Positions 25,350 to 34,518 are shown, numbered from the stretch's first letter. The stretch is 64,000 nt of DNA from Vulcanimicrobiota bacterium (GCA_003140215.1 PLJL01000001.1:886390-950389), one strand, 5' to 3'. Notes: generated from the letters alone by a model not told the origin. Program-made: numbers and translations.

Positions 25350-26325
25350 CCGGCAGCTGCTCGATCAGAGCTTGCTCGTCGTCGGCACCGCGACGTACGT
25401 GATGTCGGCGCTCGCGCTGTTCGGGTACTTTCTCACCCGCAAGCCGCTGCTGCGCTCGATCGGGATGCCGTTCGCGCTGGCCGGCTGCGTGGCCCAATTC
25501 GCCGAGCTCGGCACCCGCTGGTGGATGACGGGCGTGTGGCCGCTGACCAACCTGTACGGTTCGCTGTCGCTTTTCAGCGCCTTGTCGGTCGCGATCTTCT
25601 TGATCTTCGCCTACCGCTACGACTTGGCGTTCCTGGGCGGGTTCGTGCTGACGGTCGCGGCGATCGCCTTCGCCTACGGCATGACGTGGAACGAGGGCAC
25701 GATGCCGGCCGTCCCCGCGCTGCAGTCGTACTGGATCAAGATCCACGTCCCGATCGTCATCGCGTCGTATGCGTCGTTCATGGTCGCATTTTGCGTCTCG
25801 CTGATGTACCTGTTCAAAGCCGCGGTGGAAAACCGCTACGCCCGGCGCGGCGCGCCGTTAAGCGGCGCGGTCGCCGCGGCCGGTCCCGTCGGGGCCGATG
25901 CGATGAGCGCGCTGGGCGATGCGCCTGGCATCGGGACGATCCGCAACGACACGCCGGCGCTCACCAGCGCGGCCGCGGCCGGCGACGCGACCGCCGTCTG
26001 GCTGGCCGGACTCCCGTCGCTGGCGCGGCTGGACGTCATGCAGTACCGCATCATCGCGGTCGGGTTGCCGCTGCTCGCGCTGGGGATCATCACCGGAGCG
26101 ATGTGGGCCAAGGAAGCTTGGGGCGCGTACTGGCAGTTCGACGCCAAGGAGAACGCCGCGCTGGCTTCGTGGATCGTCTACGCCGTGTACATGCATCTGC
26201 ACACGCGCCCGCGCTGGCGCGGAACGCGCACCGCGTGGGTCAGCGTGATCGGCTTCGCCTCCATCGTGTTCTGCTACCTCGGCGTGAACATCTTTATCAG
26301 CGGCCTACACTCGTACAAAATGTAG
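25339..26325 (+). CDS. ccsA: Cytochrome c biogenesis protein CcsA/ResC
   Basis: A 328-residue polytopic haem-handling protein. WPLTNLYGSLSLFSALS near residue 68 matches the family's conserved region, and the WWD-type haem-binding signature appears as EAWGAYWQFDAKENAAL, a looser version of WGxYWxWDPKE. ATG 25339 follows GAAGGAGAGG. It overlaps resB by 11 bases. An insert (residues about 175-235) is Ala/Gly-rich. It would export haem and ligate it to CxxCH motifs, such as that of the cytochrome just downstream. Confidence 0.88.
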   Translation: MDHNRQLLDQSLLVVGTATYVMSALALFGYFLTRKPLLRSIGMPFALAGCVAQFAELGTRWWMTGVWPLTNLYGSLSLFSALSVAIFLIFAYRYDLAFLGGFVLTVAAIAFAYGMTWNEGTMPAVPALQSYWIKIHVPIVIASYASFMVAFCVSLMYLFKAAVENRYARRGAPLSGAVAAAGPVGADAMSALGDAPGIGTIRNDTPALTSAAAAGDATAVWLAGLPSLARLDVMQYRIIAVGLPLLALGIITGAMWAKEAWGAYWQFDAKENAALASWIVYAVYMHLHTRPRWRGTRTAWVSVIGFASIVFCYLGVNIFISGLHSYKM

Positions 26326-26327
26326 GG

Positions 26328-26909
26328 TTACGAGGCGGTGCGCCGGCGGGGCGGTCTGGTGGGCAGCGCGGGCATAGGAGTTGGGGGCGCGACGTGCGAG
26401 GGGTCTTCCCAGATCGCGTTGGCGGCGGCGGGTAGATCTTTGGGGACGCGTTTGAGGAAGTAGGTCAGCGCCCAGATCGAGCGCTCGTCGAGCGCCGGGC
26501 TGTACGCCGGCATCCCGGTGAAGCGGATTCCGTGCTCGATCTTCCAGTACGTCACGCCTTCGGGATCGTCGTCGACCGAATCGCGCGCGAACTGGGGCGG
26601 ACGAATCGGGCCCAGGCCCCGCGCGATCGCGTTGGGCGTGGTGTGCGCCGTCCCGTGGCACACGGCGCAGTTCTGCACGTACAGCGTCGCGCCGTTCGCA
26701 ATCTCGGGATCGGACGATGGATAGGGGTAGGGCGGCTTGGGCGCCTCGCGCGCGATCGCGGCCTTGAGTGCCGTGCGCGCGACCCACCTCTCGCCCGGAA
26801 GCGGCGCTCCGTCGGCGCGTGCCGGGAGCTGCCCGGTCTTGACCGCGCTGAAGAACAGCACGGCGAGCACGGCGAGCGCGGCTACGAAGCCGACAAGAAA
26901 TCCACGCAT
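26328..26909 (-). CDS. Membrane-anchored mono-haem cytochrome c
   Basis: A 193-residue protein with an N-terminal anchor helix (GFLVGFVAALAVLAVLFFSA) and one haem-attachment site (LYVQNCAVCHGTAH, near residue 80), with Met in GMPAYSPAL (near 131) as likely sixth ligand. It is a class I-type electron carrier, with a Pro/Arg-rich tail. It converges on ccsA with a two-base gap, and resembles the small c cytochromes that partner quinol oxidation complexes. Confidence 0.85.
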   Translation of the reverse strand: MRGFLVGFVAALAVLAVLFFSAVKTGQLPARADGAPLPGERWVARTALKAAIAREAPKPPYPYPSSDPEIANGATLYVQNCAVCHGTAHTTPNAIARGLGPIRPPQFARDSVDDDPEGVTYWKIEHGIRFTGMPAYSPALDERSIWALTYFLKRVPKDLPAAANAIWEDPSHVAPPTPMPALPTRPPRRRTAS

Positions 26910-26996
26910 AGTCCTTGAGTCTTGTCCATATTGCTGGCATTTTCACCGGCCCGCGCAGCGCAACGACCGGCCGCACGATGAGGGTTCCAGGAGCGT

Positions 26997-28460
26997 ATGG
27001 CCATCGCACTGCCGCGCGGGACGCCCCTCGACGACCTTCGCTTCGCGAATTCGTTCGCGGCGCTGGGCGATGGGTTCTCGGAACGGCGCATGCCGGCCGG
27101 TATCCCGGGCGCGCGGCTGGTCGCGTTCAGCCCCGCGGCCGCAGCGCTCATCGACCTGCGTCCCGGTGAGGAGCAAAGCCCCGAATTCGCCGCCCTGGCC
27201 AGCGGCAACGCGCTCGTCGCGGGGATGGAACCGGTCGCGGCACTCTACGGCGGACATCAATTCGGCGTCTGGGCAGGGCAGCTGGGCGACGGCCGCGCGC
27301 TGCTGTTGGGCGAGGTCGCCGGCGAGGCTGGGCCCTGGGAGCTGCAGCTCAAAGGAGGCGGGGTCACCGCGTTCTCGCGCTTCGCCGACGGGCGCGCGGT
27401 CGTGCGTTCGACGATCCGCGAGTTCCTCGCCAGCGAGGCGATGCATCACCTCGGCGTGCCGACGACGCGCGCGCTGGCGATGGCGGCGGGCGACGAGCCC
27501 GTGCTGCGCGAGCGCGTCGAGCGTGCTGCGACGGTGATCCGGATGGCGCCCTCGTTCGTGCGCTTCGGCTCGTTCGAGATCTTCCACTATCGCAAGCAGC
27601 ACGCCGAGCTGCGGACGCTGGCCGACTACGTGATCGACCGTTTCTATCCCGAGTGCGGAGCGGGCGACGAGCGGTACGCCCGCTTCTTCACCGCTGTCGT
27701 CGAGCGCACTGCGGCGCTGATGGCGCGGTGGCAGGCGGTCGGGTTCGCGCACGGCGTGATGAACACCGACAACTTCTCGATCCTCGGCCTGACGCTGGAC
27801 TACGGGCCGTACGGATTCCTGGAGACCTACGAGCCTGGGTTCATCTGCAACCACAGCGACGAGGCCGGCCGCTACGCGTTCGATCGCCAGCCGACGATCG
27901 GGTTGTGGAACTGCTACGCGCTGGCCGAAGCGCTCTCGTCGCTGATCGCCAAGGGCGAACTCGAGGCGGGCTTGGCGCGCTTCGAACCGGTCTACCGGGC
28001 GACGTTCATGGCGCTGCTGCGCGCGAAGCTGGGTCTGGCGACACAGCGCGACGACGACGCCGATCTGGGGCTGGAAGCGTTTCGCTTGCTGGCCGCACGA
28101 CGCATCGACTGGACGAATTTCTGGCGCGCGCTATCGCACTCCGACGCCGCTGCAACGGCGCTGCTGGGCGCCGACGAGTCGTCGCGTTCCTGGTTCGCGG
28201 CGTACGCCGCGCGGGTCGCGGCCGAGCCCGGCGACGACGCGGCGCGCCGTGCCGGCATGCGCGCGACCAATCCGAAGTACGTGCTGCGCAATTGGGTCGC
28301 GCAAGAAGCGATCGAGGCCTGCGAAGCCGGCGACGACTCGGTCGTACACGCGCTCTACGACGTCGTGCGCGCGCCGTTCGACGAGCACGCCGAGCGCGAG
28401 GCCTGGACGCAGCAAGCGCCCGCGAAGTACGCGGGTCTTTCGGTGAGCTGCTCGTCGTAG
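26997..28460 (+). CDS. selO: SelO-family protein AMPylase (UPF0061)
   Basis: A 487-residue SelO pseudokinase of standard length. Signatures are LYGGHQFGVWAGQLGDGRA, WELQLKGGGVTAFSRFADGR, VRSTIREFLASEAMHHLG and FAHGVMNTDNFSILGLTLDYG. SelO transfers AMP to redox proteins. The C-terminus ends in VSCSS, so the selenocysteine of eukaryotic forms is replaced by a cysteine/serine tail. ATG 26997 is immediately before the conserved N-terminus. It is a single gene. Confidence 0.92.
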   Translation: MAIALPRGTPLDDLRFANSFAALGDGFSERRMPAGIPGARLVAFSPAAAALIDLRPGEEQSPEFAALASGNALVAGMEPVAALYGGHQFGVWAGQLGDGRALLLGEVAGEAGPWELQLKGGGVTAFSRFADGRAVVRSTIREFLASEAMHHLGVPTTRALAMAAGDEPVLRERVERAATVIRMAPSFVRFGSFEIFHYRKQHAELRTLADYVIDRFYPECGAGDERYARFFTAVVERTAALMARWQAVGFAHGVMNTDNFSILGLTLDYGPYGFLETYEPGFICNHSDEAGRYAFDRQPTIGLWNCYALAEALSSLIAKGELEAGLARFEPVYRATFMALLRAKLGLATQRDDDADLGLEAFRLLAARRIDWTNFWRALSHSDAAATALLGADESSRSWFAAYAARVAAEPGDDAARRAGMRATNPKYVLRNWVAQEAIEACEAGDDSVVHALYDVVRAPFDEHAEREAWTQQAPAKYAGLSVSCSS

Positions 28461-28537
28461 TGCACGCGGACACTGCTGAACTCGTGAAGACGGTACACAC
28501 CTCGCCACGCGCCACGCTGGCGGAGACGTAGCACCGC

Positions 28538-29140
28538 GTGGGACGTGAGGCGCGCTGCACGGCGACCTGGGGCACCCGCAGCGGCGAGGTGACCGCCTTG
28601 CTCGAGTCCACCGAGCTGATCGTGCGGGGCGCGTTTCGCGCCCGCGTGCCGCTCGCGTCGCTGACGGCGGTGCAGGTGCGCGGCGATACGCTGCATTTTC
28701 GCGCCGGCGACGACGAGGTCGCACTGCTCCTGGGCAGCGCCGCGCAGCGCTGGGCCGCCGCGCTCACCACTCCGCGGCCGACGCTGGCGGCCCGCCTCGG
28801 CATCACCGCGCGCTGCCGGCTGCTCGTGGAAGGAGGCGTCGACGACGAGGCGCTCGCGACCGCGCTAGCCGCCGCGACCGCACCCGCCGCGGACGGGGCC
28901 GAGATCATCGTCGCGCGGGTCGACGACCCCCAAACGCTGATCGACGTGGCGGCGCGCCACCGCGCGCTGCTCGCCCGCGGCGTCCCGCTGTGGGTCGTCT
29001 ACACCAAGGGCCGCGGCGCGCCGCTGGGGGAGGCGGCGGTCCGCACGATCTTGCGCCAACGCGGCTTGATGGACCTCAAGGTCGCGTCGGTCTCCGCCGC
29101 GCTGACCGCGCTCAAGTTCGCGCGCGTCCGCGCGAAGTGA
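28538..29140 (+). CDS. DUF3052-like protein
   Basis: A 200-residue protein in two parts. The first about 85 residues are beta-rich (GEVTALLESTELIVRGAFRA, PLASLTAVQVRGDTL). The second (about 120-200) resembles DUF3052: DPQTLIDVAARHRALLARGV, PLWVVYTKGRGAPLG, then GLMDLKVASVSAALTALKFA. The similarity is a family-level judgement, and no activity is known for DUF3052. No signal or helix. It starts at GTG 28538, 77 bases after selO. Confidence 0.6.
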   Translation: MGREARCTATWGTRSGEVTALLESTELIVRGAFRARVPLASLTAVQVRGDTLHFRAGDDEVALLLGSAAQRWAAALTTPRPTLAARLGITARCRLLVEGGVDDEALATALAAATAPAADGAEIIVARVDDPQTLIDVAARHRALLARGVPLWVVYTKGRGAPLGEAAVRTILRQRGLMDLKVASVSAALTALKFARVRAK

Positions 29141-29197
29141 ACGCTAATCCCGCGTAGCCCCGAGGTCGCGGGGCTCCGGCTCGGGAACGGCGCGCAG

Positions 29198-29512
29198 GTG
29201 GAACGGCACGGTGAGGTTAGGCTCCTGATTCGCGGGATCGCGCGCGGGGTCGCGAGCACGGAGATCGCCGCAGCGCTGGCGCCGTTCGGGGTCGACGCCG
29301 AGCGGATCGCGCTGCCGCGCGACCGCCGCACGCGGCGCCGCAAAGGGATCGCCTACGTCTTCGTTCCGAGCGCGCAGCACGCCAAAGACGCCATCGACGC
29401 CCTCAACAACACGATGCTGCAGGACAAGCAGATCACCATCGAGCCGGCCGCCGAACGCCCGCCCAAGAAGCCGCGCCGCTTCGGTGGCCCGCCGCCGCCG
29501 CGCCGCTACTGA
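29198..29512 (+). CDS. Small RRM-type RNA-binding protein
   Basis: A 104-residue protein consisting of one RNA-recognition motif (RNP2 VRLLIRGI, RNP1 KGIAYVFV, DAIDALNNTMLQDKQITIEP) and a basic Arg/Pro/Gly tail (PPKKPRRFGGPPPPRRY). Bacterial RRM proteins of this size bind single-stranded RNA. The gene starts just after the DUF3052-like gene and its stop overlaps the convergent DUF2630 gene by seven bases. Confidence 0.8.
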   Translation: MERHGEVRLLIRGIARGVASTEIAAALAPFGVDAERIALPRDRRTRRRKGIAYVFVPSAQHAKDAIDALNNTMLQDKQITIEPAAERPPKKPRRFGGPPPPRRY

Positions 29513-29748
29513 AGATACTTCTCGACGGTCTCCGCGCTACGCTCGTGCGCGACATCGGGATCTTGGCCGAACTCCTCGCGCGCCCGCCGCTGGCGCAGCA
29601 AGTCCCACAGCCGGTCGAGCTGGACGTTGATCTCGCCCAGTCGCGTTCGCTCGCCCGCCGAGACGGCACCGCCTTTTTCGAGCAGGCGGTGCTCCTCGGC
29701 GACGAGGCCTTCGATCCGCTCGTGGAGCTGCTGGTCGTTCACGCCCAA
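29506..29748 (-). CDS. DUF2630 family protein
   Basis: An 80-residue, mostly helical protein with the family's conserved pattern: ERIEGLVAEEHRLLEKG, RLGEINVQLDRLWDLLRQRR, AREEFGQDPDVAHER and a final VEKYL. Function unknown. Common in actinobacteria and other GC-rich phyla. Convergent with the RRM gene. Confidence 0.8.
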   Translation of the reverse strand: MGVNDQQLHERIEGLVAEEHRLLEKGGAVSAGERTRLGEINVQLDRLWDLLRQRRAREEFGQDPDVAHERSAETVEKYLQ

Positions 29749-29921
29749 CGTGTTCCCGCTCGGGCCGCGAACGACCCACAGCAGCGAGCGGGGCCATGCT
29801 CGCGCTTGCCCCCGCGCAGGGGACCGCTTACGGCTCCTACGAAGGTACGCGAGTTTTGTCCGGCGCCCATACTATCATGCGCGTAGGCGACCGACGGTGC
29901 CGAACCGAGTGAGGAGAGATC

Positions 29922-30557
29922 GTGGCTCACGCAGAGGCCTATAAAGACCCGGGGACGCCCGACGAACAGAGCCGTCGCACGTTCATGGCCAATGCCGTCG
30001 TCGCACTGGGCGGCGTCATCGGCCTGGGTCTAACGATCCCGTTGCTGGTGTCGCTGGTCCCGGCCCAAGACGCGAACAACGAAGAATGGTCGCCGCTGAC
30101 GCCCGAACAGGCCGCCGCGTTGCGAAAAGCCACGGACAACCCGGTCAAGGTGACCTTCAACCTCCACGAGGTCAACGGCTACTTCGGAGCAACGGATTCC
30201 GAACAGTTCTTCTGGGCCGTCAAGGCCGACGAAGCCACGATGCGCAAGCGGCGTCCCGAGCTCTTTGGCGGGATCGAAAAGGTCCCGTACCCGGCGATCG
30301 CGCTGGGCTTCTCGGTGTTCAGCCCGATCTGCCCGCATCTCGGCTGCAGGTACTCGTGGGATTCGAAGATCTCGCGTTTCCATTGCCCCTGCCACGGCTC
30401 GGAGTTCGACAACTTGGGCTGGCACATAACCGGCGTCGGGCCGGCGCTGCGCGGGCTCGACCCGCTGCCGTTGCGCGAATTCAGCGGTAAGGTCCAAGTC
30501 TCGTGGATCGAGTACAAGCAGAACACTCCCGATCACATCATCCTCAAGGTCGGCTAG
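29922..30557 (+). CDS. Rieske iron-sulphur protein of a bc-type complex
   Basis: A 211-residue Rieske protein. The N-terminal SRRTFMANAVVALGG is a twin-arginine signal running into a membrane anchor. The 2Fe-2S cluster motifs are CPHLGC (near residue 136) and CPCHGS (near 155). GTG 29922 follows GAGGAGAG. It is the first gene of a two-gene unit with the cytochrome b-c fusion 13 bases downstream, and would carry electrons from quinol at the Qo site to the cytochrome c part. Its Tat signal fits the tatA-tatC genes at 22.4 kb. Confidence 0.92.
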   Translation: MAHAEAYKDPGTPDEQSRRTFMANAVVALGGVIGLGLTIPLLVSLVPAQDANNEEWSPLTPEQAAALRKATDNPVKVTFNLHEVNGYFGATDSEQFFWAVKADEATMRKRRPELFGGIEKVPYPAIALGFSVFSPICPHLGCRYSWDSKISRFHCPCHGSEFDNLGWHITGVGPALRGLDPLPLREFSGKVQVSWIEYKQNTPDHIILKVG

Positions 30558-30570
30558 AGGAGACGCGGCG

Positions 30571-32085
30571 ATGTTGACCTGGCTCGACCAACGAACCGGC
30601 GTCGTCACGGCGACGAAAGACTTCCTCACCGAGGACGTGCCCGGCGGCGCCAGCTACTGGTACGCCTTCGGCAGCGCGACGCTGTTCGCGCTGATAATCC
30701 AGATCGCGACGGGGATCTTCCTGTGCTTCTACTACGCGCCGTCGACCGCGACCGCGTGGGAGTCGACCGACTACATGATCAAGCACGTGCCGCTGGGCTG
30801 GCTCGTGCTCTCGCTGCACTACTGGGGCGCCTCGGCGATGATCGCGTTCATGGCGATGCACTTGCTGCAAGGGCTGCTCTGGGGGGCCTACAAGAAGCCG
30901 CGCGAGCTGCAGTGGGTCGTGGGCGTGATCCTGTTCATCCTCACGCTGGTGCTGGGCTTGACCGGCTATCTGCTCCCGTGGGACCTCAACGCGCTGCTCG
31001 CGTCGAAGGTAGCGATCCAGATCGCCGGCTCGGCACCGATCTTGGGCCCCGCGATTTTGAACTCTCTCCAAGACGGCTCCGGGATCGGAACGCTGACGAT
31101 CAACCGCTTTTTCGGGATTCACGTCTGGCTGGTGCCGGCGTTGCTCCTCGGACTGGTCGGCGCGCATCTCGCGATCTTCCGCTGGAACGGGCCCGCCGGG
31201 CCTCCGATCGACGAGGCTCCCAAGCTCAAGCCCGGCCGCTTCTGGCCGGATCAGATGTTCATGGACACCGTGCTGTCGTTCGCGATGTTCGTCGTCATCG
31301 TCGCGCTTGCGGTGTTCGCTCCCGCGCCCTTCGATGCCAAGGCCGATCCCAACAACACGACCTTCGTCCCCTATCCCGCTTGGTATTTCCTCGCGCTGTA
31401 CGCGCTGCTCGACGTGGTCGGCAAATTTCCGCCGGCGATCGTGCAGATGTCGACGCTGTTCGCGACGATCATCATGCCCGGAGCGCTGGTGGCGTTGTTG
31501 GTCGCACTTCCTTTCGTCGATCGCAACCCGTCGCGGCGGCTTTCACGCCGCCCGTGGGTCCTCGGCATCACCGCGCTGACGCTCATCGGCGCGATCGCGC
31601 TGAGCTTCTTCGGCCAGTACAACGTGGTCCAAGGTCAAGTTGAGAAAGGCCTCGTCGGCGCGACCGCCGGCAACACGGCGACCACCGGCGGTGCCGCGCC
31701 GCAAATCGAAACGAACATCGGCAACAACCCCAACGGCGGCGGTGCCGCCGCCGGCCCGGGCGCCGCGAGCGCCGGCGCCACGGTGTACACGACCAACTGT
31801 TCGGGCTGCCACGCCGCCAACGGCAAAGGCACGCCCAGCGTCGCGCCGACGCTGGCGGGCAACGACGTCGTCACCGGGGATCCCAAGAAGGTCGTCGGGA
31901 TCGTGCTCAAGGGTCTCAACGGGAAGATCACGGTGAACGGTGAGGAGTGGAACGGCACCATGCCGCCGTGGAAGGGCACGCTCAGCAACAAGCAGGTCGC
32001 CGACGTGATCACCTACATCCGCAGCTCGTGGGGCAACAAAGCGGCGCCGGTTTCCGAAGCGGACGTCGCGGCCGCAGCCAAGTAG
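30571..32085 (+). CDS. Cytochrome b fused to cytochrome c (bc-type complex)
   Basis: A 504-residue protein. Residues 1-360 are a cytochrome b with eight or so helices: haem ligands in LHYWGASAMIAFMAMHLLQG and GIHVWLVPALLLGLVGAHL, each pair about 15 apart. The Qo-site PEWY motif reads PAWY (PYPAWYFLALY, near residue 270), so the usual Glu is missing. After a Gly/Ala-rich linker (about 365-395) comes a mono-haem cytochrome c domain (NCSGCHAANGKG, near 410; Met in NGTMPPWKG). One chain thus joins the low-potential b haems to the electron acceptor. Start ATG 30571 with GGAG upstream. Confidence 0.9.
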   Translation: MLTWLDQRTGVVTATKDFLTEDVPGGASYWYAFGSATLFALIIQIATGIFLCFYYAPSTATAWESTDYMIKHVPLGWLVLSLHYWGASAMIAFMAMHLLQGLLWGAYKKPRELQWVVGVILFILTLVLGLTGYLLPWDLNALLASKVAIQIAGSAPILGPAILNSLQDGSGIGTLTINRFFGIHVWLVPALLLGLVGAHLAIFRWNGPAGPPIDEAPKLKPGRFWPDQMFMDTVLSFAMFVVIVALAVFAPAPFDAKADPNNTTFVPYPAWYFLALYALLDVVGKFPPAIVQMSTLFATIIMPGALVALLVALPFVDRNPSRRLSRRPWVLGITALTLIGAIALSFFGQYNVVQGQVEKGLVGATAGNTATTGGAAPQIETNIGNNPNGGGAAAGPGAASAGATVYTTNCSGCHAANGKGTPSVAPTLAGNDVVTGDPKKVVGIVLKGLNGKITVNGEEWNGTMPPWKGTLSNKQVADVITYIRSSWGNKAAPVSEADVAAAAK

Positions 32086-32091
32086 CGCCGC

Positions 32092-32114
32092 GCGCCGCGA
32101 GTCAGTCGCGGCGC
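32092..32114. terminator. Strong hairpin between convergent genes
   Basis: GCGCCGCGA (32092-32100) and TCGCGGCGC (32106-32114) form a perfect 9-bp stem with a 5-base loop GTCAG, seven bases after the cytochrome b-c stop and overlapping the end of the convergent gene. A bidirectional terminator is likely, although no long U-run follows. Confidence 0.5.
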
Positions 32115-32374
32115 TTGGCGTTCGCCTCGAGCGCGTTGGGCGAGAGATTCGACGCGACGTCACGATAGAGGTGGCGCATCGCGTCGATCATGAGCGAACC
32201 GACGCGGAAGATCCCGTCGCCCGAGATGCGCACGGCGCTCCACGGTGTGCCCCCATGGCGCTGCACCAGGACGTACGTGTCGGCGCCGGCCGCGTAGATC
32301 GCGAACTGATCCGACTCGGCGACGAGCTCCATCGCCTCGACGACGGACGGATCGATCTTTTCGATGAAGTCCAT
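32102..32374 (-). CDS. Small conserved-looking protein, unknown
   Basis: A 90-residue soluble protein (DFIEKIDPSVVEAMELVAES, FAIYAAGADTYVLVQRHGG). No signal peptide, helix or motif recognised; it appears alpha/beta. It is the last of a minus-strand trio with the secreted protein at 32384 (nine-base gap) and the glycosyltransferase at 32848. Confidence 0.6.
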   Translation of the reverse strand: MDFIEKIDPSVVEAMELVAESDQFAIYAAGADTYVLVQRHGGTPWSAVRISGDGIFRVGSLMIDAMRHLYRDVASNLSPNALEANAKRRD

Positions 32375-32383
32375 GCTCGGAGC

Positions 32384-32815
32384 CTACTTGATCGGCACGA
32401 CGATCGATGGCCGTCGCAACGTGTGTACGGTGACCGTCGCTTGTGTCGATAGCGCCCGCACCGCGCGCGGCTGCACGGTCACCCACGTCAGCCGCTGCGC
32501 GCACATCAAGCCCAGCGTTCCGGGTCGCCGGAACTGCGTGACGTTGAATTGCGCCGGGAAGACGGTTCCCTCGAAGATGTCAAAGCGCGCAGCTTGGCAC
32601 GCGTCCTTCACTTCGGCCTGGCCGGTCAGGGTGAACCCCTTCGCCGTGCGGCGCGCGCGCAGGGAGCGCGCGTCGAGGGCCGGGGCCCCCGCGGGCATCG
32701 GCGCCATGGTCATGATCATCGGCGCGGGGGTGGATTGGGCCGTTGCGCCGCCCGCCCCGATCGCGACGAGGGTGGCGGCGCCCGCGCAGGCGGCGGCGAA
32801 ACGCAGTGCGTGCAT
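32384..32815 (-). CDS. Secreted protein, unknown
   Basis: A 143-residue exported protein. The signal peptide is HALRFAAACAGAATLVAIGA to ATAQS. The mature part has a Met/Pro/Ala-rich start and two cysteines (VKDACQAARF, LGLMCAQRLTWV), with strand-rich sequence. ATG 32815 is chosen as the start of the signal; the frame continues open upstream without need. Role unknown; co-directional with its two neighbours. Confidence 0.65.
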   Translation of the reverse strand: MHALRFAAACAGAATLVAIGAGGATAQSTPAPMIMTMAPMPAGAPALDARSLRARRTAKGFTLTGQAEVKDACQAARFDIFEGTVFPAQFNVTQFRRPGTLGLMCAQRLTWVTVQPRAVRALSTQATVTVHTLRRPSIVVPIK

Positions 32816-32847
32816 GGGGCGTTGGTTCGCTGCGCCCGGCGGCGGCC

Positions 32848-34518
32848 CTAGGAATTCCGTTCGTGGGCCGGACAGGCCCGGCCGTCGACGTGCAGCAGCG
32901 CCGCGCGCGTATGTTGCGCCGACGGCGCCTGCATGATGATCTCGGCGCTGCGCTGCAGCGACCGGGCGAGCGCGACGAGACGCTCGGCGTCCTGCGGCCG
33001 GGTGACGATCCAAGCCGTCCCGCCCGAGCAGATGGTCGAGATGAAGCCGGCGTTGTTCTTGATGTCGCGCACGGGCGGGAGCGTGTAGAAGATCAGGCCG
33101 TTACCGCCGCTCACGCCGCCGATTGCGATCGTGTCGCCGGCCTTTCGCGTCGCGTCGATCGCACGCGCGATCGGGGGCATCGGCTTGAGCGGCTCGGCCG
33201 CCGGCTCCGCGATCAGCGCGATGAATAGCACCAACGCGCCGCTGGTGAGTGCGAGCACGTACGGCGACCAGGCCGCCGTGCCGCGACGCGCGATCGCGAC
33301 GACCGTCAGCACGGAACCGGCGAGCATCGCCACGCCGAGAAAGACGAGTTGATGGTTTACGACCGCGAGGTCGACGTCGAGGCTGTTGGTGCGCGAGAAC
33401 CGGTCGATCGCGAACGCGACGCAGCCGACGAACACGGGGATCGACAGCGCCGAGATCACCGCGGCACGGCGGTCCGCTCCGGCGCGCACGCGCTCGAACC
33501 AGAGCGCGACCAGGATCGCGAGTGCGGGCAGCACCATCGCGACGTAGTTCGGCAACTTCGTGTTCGCGAAGCTGAAGAAGACGAACGGCACGACGGTCCA
33601 CACCAGCGCGAGCCGCGCGAAGCCCCCCTCGGGCCGGCGCGCCTCGCCCAGCGCCGCGGCCGCCGCCACCGGGACGAACGCGATCCACGGAAAGAACCCC
33701 AAGATGACGACGGGCAGGTAGTACCACAACGGCCCGGTCTGGTTCTCGATCACGCCGGTGTAGCGCCCGAACGTGTAGTGACCGATCAGCTCGCCGATCG
33801 CGGCCGGCCCCACGCGCGAGGCGAGCGCGATGAACCACGGTAGCGTCACCGCGAGATAGGCGAGCGCGCCCAACGCGAGCGCGCGCCGCCGCGGTGCCGC
33901 CAAGCGGCCCGCCCGCGCTTCCCAGAACGCCCACACCCCGATCACCAGCCCGGTGATCACCGGTGCGACCGGTCCCTTGGCGAGCGTGCCCACCGCGAGC
34001 GCCAACGCGCCGCAGACGAACGCGGTATCGCGGCGGCGCGCGTCGCCCGACGGTTCGAGCGCGCGGTACCACCACAGCACCGCCGCCGCGATCGCGAAGT
34101 CGAGCAGCGCGTCCATGATGGCGAGGCGGCCGACGATCGCTTGCATCAAGCTCGTCGACAGGACGATCGCGGCGATCATACCGGCCCGCTCGCCGGCGAT
34201 CCGCGCCGTCGCGTAGCCGACCGCGCCGCCCATCGCGATCGTCGCCAGCGCCGACGGGAGGCGCAGCGCGAAGGCCGTCACCCCGAAGACCTTCGCCAGC
34301 AGGGCCGCGATCCAGAAGTACAAGGGCGGCTGTACGAACCACGGCTGGCCGTTGAGGTGCATCACGACCCAGTCGTGCGTGAGCCCGACCTCACGGGCGA
34401 CCTCACCGTAGGTCGTCTCGCTGTTATCCCACAGCGTGCCGATGCCGAGCCCCGGCAGGGTGACGAACGCGGCGAAGAGCGCGCCGAGTAGCGCCGCGCG
34501 CGCGGGGACGGATCGCAT
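32848..34518 (-). CDS. ArnT/PMT-family membrane glycosyltransferase
   Basis: A 556-residue protein with about 11-13 helices, in the GT39/GT83 (PMT_2) superfamily. The first periplasmic loop has the metal/catalytic DNSETTYGEVAREV (near residue 30), and QPWFVQPPLYFW, FGVTAFALRLPSAL and LAKGPVAPVITGLVIG follow the ArnT pattern. Such enzymes move a sugar from a polyprenyl-phosphate donor to lipid A, lipids or protein on the outer face of the inner membrane. The acceptor here is unknown. ATG 34518 lies directly before helix 1, divergent from the tetrapyrrole operon across 19 bases. Confidence 0.85.
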   Translation of the reverse strand: MRSVPARAALLGALFAAFVTLPGLGIGTLWDNSETTYGEVAREVGLTHDWVVMHLNGQPWFVQPPLYFWIAALLAKVFGVTAFALRLPSALATIAMGGAVGYATARIAGERAGMIAAIVLSTSLMQAIVGRLAIMDALLDFAIAAAVLWWYRALEPSGDARRRDTAFVCGALALAVGTLAKGPVAPVITGLVIGVWAFWEARAGRLAAPRRRALALGALAYLAVTLPWFIALASRVGPAAIGELIGHYTFGRYTGVIENQTGPLWYYLPVVILGFFPWIAFVPVAAAAALGEARRPEGGFARLALVWTVVPFVFFSFANTKLPNYVAMVLPALAILVALWFERVRAGADRRAAVISALSIPVFVGCVAFAIDRFSRTNSLDVDLAVVNHQLVFLGVAMLAGSVLTVVAIARRGTAAWSPYVLALTSGALVLFIALIAEPAAEPLKPMPPIARAIDATRKAGDTIAIGGVSGGNGLIFYTLPPVRDIKNNAGFISTICSGGTAWIVTRPQDAERLVALARSLQRSAEIIMQAPSAQHTRAALLHVDGRACPAHERNS

